A stretch of DNA of 7,136 nucleotides from an uncultured Ruminococcus sp. (GTDB lineage: Bacteria > Bacillota > Clostridia > Oscillospirales > CAG-272): contig CACXED010000038.1 of NCBI GenBank assembly GCA_902766575.1, positions 1 to 7,136 of the forward strand, given 5' to 3'. Each line of letters starts with the position of its first letter. The stretch's first letter is position 1. Shown here piece by piece: positions 1 through 6,884 of the stretch. The position numbers and the translations under genes were made by a program. The notes beneath the pieces are model-generated. The model had not been told where the DNA came from and did not search any database. It was given only the letters and a program-made list of their open reading frames with translations.

Positions 1-1739
1 CCACAGACCTGAACTCGACACTCGGCGGAAAGGTGCGCTCGTCGGCTCAGGACTGGAAGGTCCCAAAAGGCTCGGTAGTCACTCTGACCGCCGAGCCGAA
101 CGACGGCGGACTCTTTCTCGGCTGGACGCTCGGGCATGACCGCGAGTATATATCCGAAAACGAACGGATAGTCGTCTCGGCCGAAAAGGATTCGATCTAC
201 CGCGCGAACTTTGACGACTCGAACGTCCCGATCCCGGTCGTCCCGGAGCTCTCCGCGCCCTCGCAGAAAAAATACTCAAAGACCGTGAATATCAATTACC
301 ACCTGAACGGCGGAGTTGAGATAAAGGGCTCGGACGTCTACACCCAGAACTTCGGGCTCGACTTCTACACTATACCGAACGCGCTGCCAGACAACGGAGC
401 CTTTGTGCGCGAGGGCTATGTGCTGCTCGGCTACTCGACCGACCCGGACGGAAAAAGCGGCGTCACCCTCCCCGGTCACAAGCTCGAATCGGGCGCTCAG
501 ACCAAGCTTTACTGCGTCTGGCAAAAATCCGAGCCGACGTCGAGCTTTACCTACACCGAGGTCAGAAGCGGCGAGATCCGGCTCGACAGCTACTCGGGAA
601 GCGCCGACAGGCTCTTTGTCCCGCGCACTATCAACGGCAGAAAGGTCGTTGAAATCGGAAAAAACTGCTTTGCCGGGAGCAATATGAGCGAGGTCTATCT
701 CCCCTCGACGGTTAAAACCGTCGGGAGCGGCGCTTTCTCGGAATGCGATAAGCTGACGAAGATAACGCTTTTCGACGGAGTTACCGAAATCTCACAAGCC
801 GGGATCGACACGACAAGGCTCACGAGCTTCAATCTCGGAGCGGCGAGCTACCCGCGCTATTCGACCTCTGACAGCTCCTTTGCCCGCAAATACGAGCGAC
901 TCGTCGACTGCGATATGCCGCGCGTGGTAGTGGTCTCGGGCTCGAGCAAGTTCTTCGGGCTCGATTCGGACTACGCCGAAAAGCTGCTCGGCGGCAAATA
1001 TCGGGTCGTAAACTACGGAACTCACGCCGGAATGAATATTCTGATCTTTTTCGACTTCATTTCGCAAAAGGTCACGGACGGCGATATCGTCATCTACGCG
1101 CCCGAGCAGTACGCTAAGAACACCACCGGAACAAGCGGCAATCCCGAGCTCAACGCGCTGACCTTTCAGGGCGTGGAATCCTGCTATAACATCCTCTCCT
1201 ACATCGACCCGAGAAACTACACAAAGCTGTTCGAGTCGCTGGAGGAGTACGACAGGCAGCGTCTCTCCATGAAGGAGCAGCCCTACGAGCAGCACGGCAA
1301 AACCACCGATATCTACGGCGACAACTGCGCCGATAGGAGCAGGATGAACTCCCCGAGCTATCACTATGGCGCGAACGGCACCTTCCGCTTCTGCGATAAT
1401 TTCTTCATCGAGAGCTTCATACCGAACATGAACCGCGCTATCGAGACGGCTCAGGCTAACGGCGCTGTCGTATATTTCAGCCATCCGCCGTACAACCGCA
1501 ACGCCTGCGACCCGAAATGTCTGAACGACGAGAGCTACGACGCTTATCACAGCTATCTCAGCCGAGTGCTGTCGGCTGAGCTGATCTCGGACGTCAGGAA
1601 CTACATCTTCGGCGGAGAATATTTCTACGACACCGACTATCATCTCAACAACGCCGGAGCAAAGCTCCACACCGAGCAGCTCATGTCCGATCTTCTGGCA
1701 AAGCTCGGGGAAAACAATGACGCGGACGTAAAGCAGTAA
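1..1739 (+). CDS. Partial surface protein: InlB-like repeats, BspA-type LRR, C-terminal SGNH-like domain (5' end outside window)
   Basis: The frame is open from the window edge (first full codon at base 3) to TAA at 1737-1739, giving 578 visible residues. The GTG at 33 lies inside a repeat domain and is not the real start. Modules in order: a bacterial/InlB-type repeat (about 3-225; VTLTAEP, FLGW, YRANF); a second InlB-like repeat (about 282-525; NYHLNGG, REGYVLLGYS, LYCVW); an LRR_5/BspA-type patch (about 546-795; VPRTINGRKVVEIG, LPSTVKTVGSGAF); and an SGNH-like domain (about 915-1720). In the last, GSS at 939-947 fits the nucleophile block, VVNYG the block II glycine, FSHPPYN lies at 1476-1496, and YDTDYHLN carries Asp (1629) and His (1641). 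Repeats and LRR imply an extracellular location; the signal peptide would lie upstream of the window. Likely role: polymer O-acyl transfer or esterase activity with the downstream MBOAT protein (inferred). Its SGNH and LRR modules also occur, in reverse order, in the gene at 3465. Confident on domains, moderate on role. Confidence 0.85.
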   Translation, partial: TDLNSTLGGKVRSSAQDWKVPKGSVVTLTAEPNDGGLFLGWTLGHDREYISENERIVVSAEKDSIYRANFDDSNVPIPVVPELSAPSQKKYSKTVNINYHLNGGVEIKGSDVYTQNFGLDFYTIPNALPDNGAFVREGYVLLGYSTDPDGKSGVTLPGHKLESGAQTKLYCVWQKSEPTSSFTYTEVRSGEIRLDSYSGSADRLFVPRTINGRKVVEIGKNCFAGSNMSEVYLPSTVKTVGSGAFSECDKLTKITLFDGVTEISQAGIDTTRLTSFNLGAASYPRYSTSDSSFARKYERLVDCDMPRVVVVSGSSKFFGLDSDYAEKLLGGKYRVVNYGTHAGMNILIFFDFISQKVTDGDIVIYAPEQYAKNTTGTSGNPELNALTFQGVESCYNILSYIDPRNYTKLFESLEEYDRQRLSMKEQPYEQHGKTTDIYGDNCADRSRMNSPSYHYGANGTFRFCDNFFIESFIPNMNRAIETAQANGAVVYFSHPPYNRNACDPKCLNDESYDAYHSYLSRVLSAELISDVRNYIFGGEYFYDTDYHLNNAGAKLHTEQLMSDLLAKLGENNDADVKQ

Positions 1740-1756
1740 GGAAAGGCAGTTCTATA

Positions 1757-2011
1757 ATGGATATCATCTTTTTTGAACAGCCGCTCATCAGGATCGCGGC
1801 GCTCATTCTGATTATTCTGGATCTCGTCCCGAGGTTTATCGGCGCGCATATCTGGCTGACCGTCGTAAACTGTGCTCTGCACGCGGTGCTGCTGTCGTAT
1901 ATGTTTCTTGCCGGAGGGACGTTTGAGGAGGCTCTGCTGCTCGTGCTCGTCTCGTCGGCATTGGCGCTCGTTCAGTGTCCTGAGCCGCGAAAGGATGGGA
2001 GCAAAAAGTGA
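1757..2011 (+). CDS. Small hydrophobic membrane protein, 84 aa, unknown function
   Basis: I do not recognise this family. It starts with ATG 17 bases after the stop of the upstream SGNH protein, with a purine-rich AAGGAAAGG stretch before it as ribosome binding site. Three hydrophobic stretches are visible, at about residues 8-27, 30-52 and 58-75, followed by a short charged tail rich in Lys/Arg/Glu/Asp. This suggests a two- or three-span membrane protein with little soluble mass. Its TGA overlaps the GTG of the MBOAT gene (bases 2008-2011), so the two are probably translated in a coupled way and made in related amounts. An accessory or assembly subunit of the MBOAT acyltransferase is the natural inference. 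DltX in dlt operons is a precedent for a tiny membrane partner, but DltX is shorter, single-span, and shows no similarity that I can see. The reading frame is real on context; function is unknown. Confidence 0.75.
   Translation: MDIIFFEQPLIRIAALILIILDLVPRFIGAHIWLTVVNCALHAVLLSYMFLAGGTFEEALLLVLVSSALALVQCPEPRKDGSKK
1997..2001 (+). promoter_or_regulatory. Ribosome binding site (GGGAG) for the MBOAT gene
   Basis: GGGAG sits six bases before the GTG at 2008, inside the last codons of the small membrane-protein gene, with AAGGA just upstream at 1991-1995. It supports the GTG start and coupling to the upstream gene, because ribosomes finishing at TGA 2009-2011 are at the next start. Confidence 0.7.
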
Positions 2012-3438
2012 ATTTCAACTCTCCGGAATTTCTCATTTTCTTTTTGATAGCGGCGATCCTCAACTTTGTCGTTCCTACAAAATACCGCTGGATACCGCTG
2101 CTCGCCGCGAGCTACTACTTTTACATGAGTTGGAGCGCAAAGCTCGTCTTTCTGATACTCTTTACGACCGCGGTGTCCTATGCCTCGGGAATTCTTATCG
2201 AAAAGCGTCCCGAGCGCAAGAAGCTCTGGCTCGCGCTGTCGCTGACCGCGTCGCTGTCGGTGCTGATTTTCTTCAAATACTATAACTTCTTTGCCGGGAG
2301 CGTCGGAGCGCTGATCGGTGCCGATCTGACACTCAAGCTGATGCTGCCGGTCGGAATCTCGTTCTACACCTTCCAGACGCTCTCCTACTCGATAGACGTT
2401 TACCGGGGAAATATTCCGGCTGAGCGGCATTTCGGCTATTACGCGCTGTTCGTGTCCTTCTTCCCGCAGCTCGTCGCCGGACCTATCGAGCGACCCGAAA
2501 ATCTCATACCGCAGCTCAAAGCCAAGCACCGTTTTAACAGCGACGACCTTTCCGCCGGAGCCAAGCGGATGCTCGCGGGCTACTTCAAGAAGATCGTCGT
2601 TGCGGATATCACCGCGGGCTATGTGGACGCGGTGTTCAACTCGCCCGAGAGCGCTTCGGGAAGCTCGGTTCCGCTGGCGTCGATGCTTTTCGCGGTGCAG
2701 ATCTACTGCGACTTTTCGGGCTACACCGACATCGCGATAGGCTGCGCGCGGATAATGGGCTACCGGCTGATGCAGAACTTCGACCGCCCTTATTCGGCTC
2801 TGAACATCAAGGATTTCTGGGCGAGATGGCACATCAGCCTGACGAGCTGGTTCCGCTACTATCTGTATATACCGCTCGGCGGAAACCGCCGCGGCAGGAC
2901 GCGCATGATTCTGAACCTCTTTATCGTCTTTCTCGTGAGCGGTCTCTGGCACGGAGCGGACTGGACTTTCGTGATATGGGGCGCTCTGCACGGAATCTAC
3001 CGGGTCGTCGGTATGCTGACCTACAAAAAGCGCGAGGAGATATGGAAAAAGCTCGGCGTTGACACGAGCTCGGCTCTAATGAGAGTGTTCAGACGAACCG
3101 TGACCTTCCTGCTCGTCTGCTTTGCGTGGATATTCTTCCGGGCTAACAGCACGCACGACCTCATGATACTGCTCGGAAAGCTCTTTGGCAGCTTCAATCC
3201 TGCCGCGTTTGTCGGTGAGTTAGGGCTGACCCTGACCGGAGTGCTGATTCTTGCTCTGGCGTACATAATCATGACCCAGCTCGACCGACGCTACACTCTG
3301 CCCGAAGCCGAGCTGCCGTCAGGCGGAGCGGTTATGCAAAGCGGAACGGCGCTCTATCTGCTCTACGCGGTGATATTCGCGTGGCTGCTGCTCAAGGCGA
3401 GCGGCGGCTCGGGCGCGTTCATCTACTTCCAATTTTGA
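2008..3438 (+). CDS. MBOAT-family membrane O-acyltransferase (AlgI/DltB/PatA type)
   Basis: A 476-residue polytopic membrane protein, normal length for bacterial MBOAT proteins. The GTG start gives the typical N-terminus (NFNSPEFLIFF, then YRWIPLLAASYYFYMSW). Family blocks follow: LPVGISFYTFQTLSYSIDVYRG-like segment at residues 113-134, FFPQLVAGPIERP at 151-163, YCDFSGYTDIAIG, the conserved DFWARWHISLT with His275, and SGLWHGADWTFVIWGALHG with His315, which matches the MBOAT catalytic histidine. In AlgI, PatA and DltB systems such a protein takes an acyl group from a cytoplasmic donor and passes it across the membrane to an SGNH-type partner that modifies an extracellular polymer. Here SGNH-like proteins lie on both sides, matching that scheme. 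No alginate genes, dltA or dltC are visible, so a named subfamily is not justified. Acyl group (acetyl likely) and acceptor are unknown. The start overlaps the upstream stop by four bases; the next gene begins 26 bases downstream. Confidence 0.93.
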   Translation: MNFNSPEFLIFFLIAAILNFVVPTKYRWIPLLAASYYFYMSWSAKLVFLILFTTAVSYASGILIEKRPERKKLWLALSLTASLSVLIFFKYYNFFAGSVGALIGADLTLKLMLPVGISFYTFQTLSYSIDVYRGNIPAERHFGYYALFVSFFPQLVAGPIERPENLIPQLKAKHRFNSDDLSAGAKRMLAGYFKKIVVADITAGYVDAVFNSPESASGSSVPLASMLFAVQIYCDFSGYTDIAIGCARIMGYRLMQNFDRPYSALNIKDFWARWHISLTSWFRYYLYIPLGGNRRGRTRMILNLFIVFLVSGLWHGADWTFVIWGALHGIYRVVGMLTYKKREEIWKKLGVDTSSALMRVFRRTVTFLLVCFAWIFFRANSTHDLMILLGKLFGSFNPAAFVGELGLTLTGVLILALAYIIMTQLDRRYTLPEAELPSGGAVMQSGTALYLLYAVIFAWLLLKASGGSGAFIYFQF

Positions 3439-3449
3439 TTCTGCGCGAG

Positions 3450-3454
3450 AGGAG
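3450..3454 (+). promoter_or_regulatory. Ribosome binding site (AGGAG) that fixes the start at 3465
   Basis: AGGAG lies ten bases before the ATG at 3465, just past the MBOAT stop. It selects the start that gives a signal peptide, over an in-frame ATG at 3381 that lies inside the MBOAT coding region. Confidence 0.75.
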
Positions 3455-3464
3455 AAGAATTGAA

Positions 3465-4892
3465 ATGAAAAAAGTGATTTTATCGATCCTCTGCGCCGCG
3501 GCTTTAGCGCTGCCGCTGACAGTCCCGGCGATCGCCTCGGCAGTTATCGAGCCGCAGTACGACGAGACCTTTCTCGGCGAGCTCAGATACAAGCACGAGC
3601 GGCTCTGTGAGATTTCCGAGCCGAAGATCGTTCTCATCGGAGGAAGCAGTCTGCCGTTTGGAATCGACTCGGAGCGGCTCGAGGAATATGTGGGTATGCC
3701 GGTCGTGGACTACGGACTTTACGCCGATATCGGTACAAAGGCGATGCTCGATCTCTCGAGGAATCATATAAACAAAGGCGATATCGTGATAATCTGCCCG
3801 GAGGTCGACCGTCAGACTTACTCGCTTTACTACAGCGGGATAAATATGCTCGAAGCGCTCGACGGCTGTCCGTCGCTCTTATTCGACGTCGGAGCTTCAA
3901 ATTTTGGCGAGCTGATAGCGGCTCTGCCCGAGTTCGCGTCGTCGAAGCTCGACTTTGCCAAAAGCGGCTCAAAGCCTGTGCCAAGCGGCATCTACTCGCT
4001 CTCGTCCTTTGACGAATACGGCGATATCAAAGTCGAGCGGCAGTACAACATCATGCCCGACTACGGCGAGAGCTCGCCGATCGAGCTTTCAGCCGATATC
4101 ATAAGCGACGAGTTTGTCGACTATCTCAACGACTACGCGGGCTTTGCAAGGCTGAAAGGAGCTCAGGTCTGGTTCAGCTTTCCGCCGATGAACGAAGCGG
4201 CTGTGACCGCCTCGGACGAGGAAAAAGCTGCTTTCTGCCAAAAGCTCGGCGAAGCGCTCGACTTCCCGGTGATAAGCGGGCTCGAGGACTATATTCTCGA
4301 CCGCGAGTTTTTCTACGACACAAATTTCCACCTGAACAGCCGCGGCGTGCTCCAGCGGACGGCTCTGCTCGCGGGAGACATCATCCGCGAAGCTGGAATG
4401 ACCGACAGAGCCGCTTCTCTCGAGTGGATGGAGAGATTTACTCCGCAAAAGCGTCCGGACGACTTCTTCGACGTGTCCTCGGCAGAGGACGACGAGCTGA
4501 ACGCGCTCGATTTCGTCTTTGAGGAGACCTCCGGCGGGCTGAAGATCACAGGGCTCTCGGAAATCGGAAAGACGCGCGAGAGCCTGACTGTCCCGCGAAC
4601 CGCCGACGGGAAAGCGGTCGTTTCGATAGGCTCGGGCGCATTCAGCGGCGGCTCGGCGACGGTGCTTAAAATCCCGGCTGACTCCTCGCTGAGAATACTC
4701 GAGGATCGCGCCTTTGAGGGAATCTCGCTAAGACGGATAGAATCGGCTCTCGCTCCCGATCTGCTCGCGGCGAGCGACGAAACCTTTGCCGGAGCGGACG
4801 GCTGCTATGTCTACGTCTCCGACGAGCTCTACGGCAGCTACGCGACCGACTATTTCTGGAGCGGACTTATGAAGTACGTCAAACGCGGATAA
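3465..4892 (+). CDS. Secreted SGNH-hydrolase-like protein with C-terminal LRR domain
   Basis: 475 residues from the ATG at 3465. An in-frame start 84 bases upstream would overlap the MBOAT gene and bury the signal peptide. Residues 1-26 form a signal peptide (MKK, a hydrophobic run, A24-S25-A26 as probable cleavage site). The SGNH-like domain covers about 50-310: GGSS at 59-62 with Ser62 the likely nucleophile, VVDYG near 80, GDIVIICPE at 105-113, FSFPPMN at 237-243, and YDTNFHLN with Asp285 and His289. Residues about 348-450 form an LRR_5/BspA-type patch (LTVPRTADGKAVVSIGSGAF). All these blocks have counterparts in the protein ending at 1739, but there the LRR comes before the SGNH domain. 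It lies 26 bases after the MBOAT gene, so it is probably that enzyme's extracellular partner, transferring or removing O-acyl groups; which of these cannot be told. No sortase motif or C-terminal anchor is visible. Confidence 0.88.
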   Translation: MKKVILSILCAAALALPLTVPAIASAVIEPQYDETFLGELRYKHERLCEISEPKIVLIGGSSLPFGIDSERLEEYVGMPVVDYGLYADIGTKAMLDLSRNHINKGDIVIICPEVDRQTYSLYYSGINMLEALDGCPSLLFDVGASNFGELIAALPEFASSKLDFAKSGSKPVPSGIYSLSSFDEYGDIKVERQYNIMPDYGESSPIELSADIISDEFVDYLNDYAGFARLKGAQVWFSFPPMNEAAVTASDEEKAAFCQKLGEALDFPVISGLEDYILDREFFYDTNFHLNSRGVLQRTALLAGDIIREAGMTDRAASLEWMERFTPQKRPDDFFDVSSAEDDELNALDFVFEETSGGLKITGLSEIGKTRESLTVPRTADGKAVVSIGSGAFSGGSATVLKIPADSSLRILEDRAFEGISLRRIESALAPDLLAASDETFAGADGCYVYVSDELYGSYATDYFWSGLMKYVKRG

Positions 4893-4904
4893 GGTCGTGT
4901 CAGA

Positions 4905-4935
4905 CGAAAAAGTCTATAAATCCAAGCCTTTTTCG
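4905..4935 (+). other. AT-rich inverted repeat after the SGNH-LRR gene
   Basis: CGAAAAAG (4905-4912) and CTTTTTCG (4928-4935) are perfect 8-base inverted arms around a 15-base loop, starting 12 bases after the stop codon at 4892. The stem is AU-rich and is not followed by its own U-run, so it may be a 3'-end stabilising hairpin or a weak terminator, or may be chance. Confidence 0.35.
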
Positions 4936-4986
4936 CGTGATAACTCCAATTATTCAATTTATCTCTAAGTGAGGTATTGCCTTAAG

Positions 4987-5020
4987 CAAAAAACCGGAGC
5001 AGAGTTTCCTCTGCTCCGGT
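4987..5020 (-). terminator. Rho-independent terminator of the MarR-citrate synthase operon, possibly bidirectional
   Basis: Arms 4993-5004 and 5009-5020 pair over 12 perfect base pairs (core CCGGAGCAGAG / CTCTGCTCCGG) with a four-base loop. Read on the - strand, the stem is followed at once by a run of T (complement of the A-run 4988-4993), the classic intrinsic terminator form, about 37 bases past the citrate synthase stop. Read on the + strand, it is followed only by CTGATTTT, a weaker tail, so it may also stop transcription arriving from the convergent SGNH/MBOAT operon. Confidence 0.85.
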
Positions 5021-5056
5021 CTGATTTTACAGACAATGTGAGATTTTATCAACGGC

Positions 5057-6394
5057 TTACAGCGATCTTTCCTCCATAACGCTCATGTACGCCGGACGGA
5101 TGATCTTGTCCATGCAGATAAGCTCCTCGATGCGGTGCGCGCTCCAGCCGACGATTCGCGCGATCGCGAACATCGCCGTGTAAAGCTCGGTGGGGATCCC
5201 GAGCATATCGTATACAAAGCCGCTGTAGAAGTCCACGTTCGGGCTGACTCCCTTATAGATGTGCCTGTACTGCGCAATCAGCTTCGGCGCCAGCTCCTCC
5301 ACGCCCTTATAGAGCGCCAGATCCTTGTCCCGTCCCTTTTCAGCGGCGAGCTTTTCCACATAGCCCTTGAAAACCCGCTCTCTCGGGTCTGAGAGCGAAT
5401 ACACGGCGTGACCCATTCCGTAGACGAGTCCCTTGCGGTCAAAGGCGTCCTTGTTGATGATCTTTGTCAGATACGCCGCGAGCTCGTCCTTATCCTCGCA
5501 GTCGGAGACGTGAGCCTTAATATCCGCCATCATCTGCATGACCTTGATGTTAGCTCCGCCGTGCTTGGGACCTTTCAGCGAGGACATAGCCGCAGCTATC
5601 GTGGAATAGGTGTCCGAGCCGGACGAGGTTATGACCCGGGTGGTAAAGGTCGAGTTGTTTCCTCCGCCGTGCTCCATATGCAGTATCAGAGCTGTGTCGA
5701 GAACCTTTGCCTCGGTAGCGGTATACTTCTGATCGGGACGGAGCATCATAAGGATGTTCTCAGCAGTGGACAGCGAGGGATCGGGACGGTGGATTACCAT
5801 GCTCCCCATCTTTTCATAATAATTATATGCGTGATATCCATAGACCGCAAACAGCGGGAACTCGCTGATAAGCTGTATGCACTGGCGCAGCGAGTTGCTG
5901 ACGCTCGTATCGTTAGCCCTCTCGTCATACGACGCGAGGGTCAGGATGCTCCGGGTCATGGAATTCATGATATCCCCGCTCGGAGCCTTCATTATAACGT
6001 CGCGGGTGAAGTTTGTCGGGAGCGTTCTGCTCTCTCCGACAAGGTTTTTGAAGGACTCGGCGGTATTTTCGTCCGGCAGCTCTCCCATCAGGAGAAGATA
6101 GGCGATCTTCTCATAGCCGAGCTCGTTCTCGCCGAGACTGCCGAGCAGCTCCTCCACGCGATAGCCCCGGTACCAGAGCTCTCCGTCGCAGGGGGTTTTT
6201 TTGCCGTCCTTTATCTTGGACGCTATGATCTTTGAGATATTTGTCAGTCCCGCGAGAACTCCGTTTCCGTTTTCGTCGCGGAGTCCCTTTTTGACTCCGT
6301 ATTCGTCGTAGAGCCGCGGCGAAATCGAGTCGTTCCTGCGGCAGACCTCCTCCTTTTCGCGCACATAATCATTCAGCGATATTTTCTGCGTCAT
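5057..6394 (-). CDS. gltA: Citrate synthase (citrate/2-methylcitrate synthase family)
   Basis: Cytoplasmic enzyme condensing oxaloacetate with acetyl-CoA to citrate, the entry to the oxidative branch leading to 2-oxoglutarate and glutamate. From the ATG at 6394 the protein has 445 residues. Catalytic blocks are intact: His242 in LHMEHGGGNNSTF, His278 in GPKHGGAN, GMGHAV with His329 followed by DPRERVF with Arg338, and Asp388 in PNVDFYSG; these match the two His and one Asp of the pig-enzyme triad (274, 320, 375). It has an N-terminal extension (DYVREKEEVCRR onward), which I associate with Clostridia-type long forms. An ATG at 6412 would add six residues but has no ribosome binding site, whereas GGGAG precedes 6394 by six bases. 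The start overlaps the end of the MarR gene by 26 bases. 2-Methylcitrate synthase activity cannot be excluded, but no prp-type neighbours are visible. Confidence 0.93.
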   Translation of the reverse strand: MTQKISLNDYVREKEEVCRRNDSISPRLYDEYGVKKGLRDENGNGVLAGLTNISKIIASKIKDGKKTPCDGELWYRGYRVEELLGSLGENELGYEKIAYLLLMGELPDENTAESFKNLVGESRTLPTNFTRDVIMKAPSGDIMNSMTRSILTLASYDERANDTSVSNSLRQCIQLISEFPLFAVYGYHAYNYYEKMGSMVIHRPDPSLSTAENILMMLRPDQKYTATEAKVLDTALILHMEHGGGNNSTFTTRVITSSGSDTYSTIAAAMSSLKGPKHGGANIKVMQMMADIKAHVSDCEDKDELAAYLTKIINKDAFDRKGLVYGMGHAVYSLSDPRERVFKGYVEKLAAEKGRDKDLALYKGVEELAPKLIAQYRHIYKGVSPNVDFYSGFVYDMLGIPTELYTAMFAIARIVGWSAHRIEELICMDKIIRPAYMSVMEERSL

Positions 6395-6878
6395 TGCCGT
6401 CTCCCTTTTCATTGAATTCGTTGTCCATTATCTTTTCAAGCTCGTCTATCTGCGACATCAGCGCGATCAGATTTTCGCGTCCGAATTTTTCGATCACCCT
6501 GCCGTAATAATCGTCGAGGATAGCCTCCTGCCGAAGCATCGAGGAAAGACCCGATTCGGTTATCGTAACATAGGTCCCCTCGCTCCCGTCACCGTCGTGA
6601 GACCAGCTGACAAGTCCGCGGTCCTTCAGCTCCCTTACCATGTTCGACGCCTGATGGATAGTGACCTCCAGCCGCTCGGACAGATCTCTTAAATAAATTT
6701 TCTCAGGCGTGAAATCGTCCTTGTGCCTGCCCTGCGTTATCATGTGCAGAGCGATATATTCCTGAATCGTCAGCTCGTGGAACAGATTCTGCGCCTTGCC
6801 CTTATTCAGCAGATAGCGGTGATAGGTCAGCTCATACGCCAACATGGTTACGTCCTTGTTTTCATTGCCGTGGTTCAT
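6369..6878 (-). CDS. MarR-family winged-helix transcriptional regulator
   Basis: 169 residues from the ATG at 6878, preceded by AAGGAG six bases upstream; a TTG at 6896 in the same frame would add six residues but would include that ribosome binding site in the coding region. The N-terminal helices (YELTYHRYLLNKG, LTIQEYIALHMI at about 36-47) are followed by a helix-turn-helix (about 61-92; IYLRDLSERLEVTIHQASNM, then VRELKDRGLVSW) and a wing (about 93-110; DGDGSEGTYVTITESG). The C-terminal helices (LDDYYGRVIEKFGRENLIALMSQ region) would form the dimer interface. There is no cysteine anywhere in the protein, which argues against OhrR-type thiol redox sensing. It overlaps citrate synthase by 26 bases, so it is co-transcribed with it and probably controls this operon, with an unknown small-molecule ligand. 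The MarR assignment is firm; target and ligand are inferred. Confidence 0.88.
   Translation of the reverse strand: MNHGNENKDVTMLAYELTYHRYLLNKGKAQNLFHELTIQEYIALHMITQGRHKDDFTPEKIYLRDLSERLEVTIHQASNMVRELKDRGLVSWSHDGDGSEGTYVTITESGLSSMLRQEAILDDYYGRVIEKFGRENLIALMSQIDELEKIMDNEFNEKGDGNDAENIAE
6401..6405 (-). promoter_or_regulatory. Ribosome binding site (GGGAG) for citrate synthase, inside the MarR gene
   Basis: On the - strand GGGAG lies six bases before the ATG at 6394 and is part of the Lys-Gly-Asp codons near the end of the MarR protein. It decides between the starts at 6412 and 6394 and implies that citrate synthase translation is coupled to that of the regulator. Confidence 0.7.
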
Positions 6879-6884
6879 GCGATT

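Noticed and set aside
33..35. GTG as the start of the first protein
   Set aside because: The same frame is open back to base 3 and the preceding residues (LGGK) belong to the same InlB-like repeat, so the gene begins upstream of the window.
792..1670. 292-codon open frame on the - strand opposite the SGNH domain
   Set aside because: It lies wholly within a well-supported + strand gene with clear domain motifs; the translation is low-complexity Val/Arg/Glu-rich with no recognisable domain, typical of antisense shadows in GC-rich DNA.
1972..2991. 339-codon open frame on the - strand opposite the MBOAT gene
   Set aside because: The sense strand encodes a textbook MBOAT protein; the antisense product is Arg/Glu/His-rich with no membrane or catalytic pattern.
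3381..3464. 28-residue N-terminal extension of the SGNH-LRR protein from an ATG at 3381
   Set aside because: It overlaps the MBOAT coding region by 58 bases and would bury a clear signal peptide; the AGGAG at 3450-3454 points to 3465.
3465..3497. Lipoprotein signal (Cys10) in the SGNH-LRR protein
   Set aside because: The residues before Cys are S-I-L, with Leu at -1, which does not fit a lipobox, and the position is too early in the hydrophobic core; an A-S-A cleavage site at 24-26 fits better.
1757..4892. A dlt (teichoic acid D-alanylation) or alginate acetylation operon
   Set aside because: No dltA/dltC or alginate biosynthesis genes are seen and the SGNH partners carry LRR domains unlike DltD or AlgJ/AlgX; only the general MBOAT-SGNH scheme is shared.
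5408..6235. 275-codon + strand open frame opposite citrate synthase
   Set aside because: Antisense to a highly conserved enzyme; no domain recognised in the translation.
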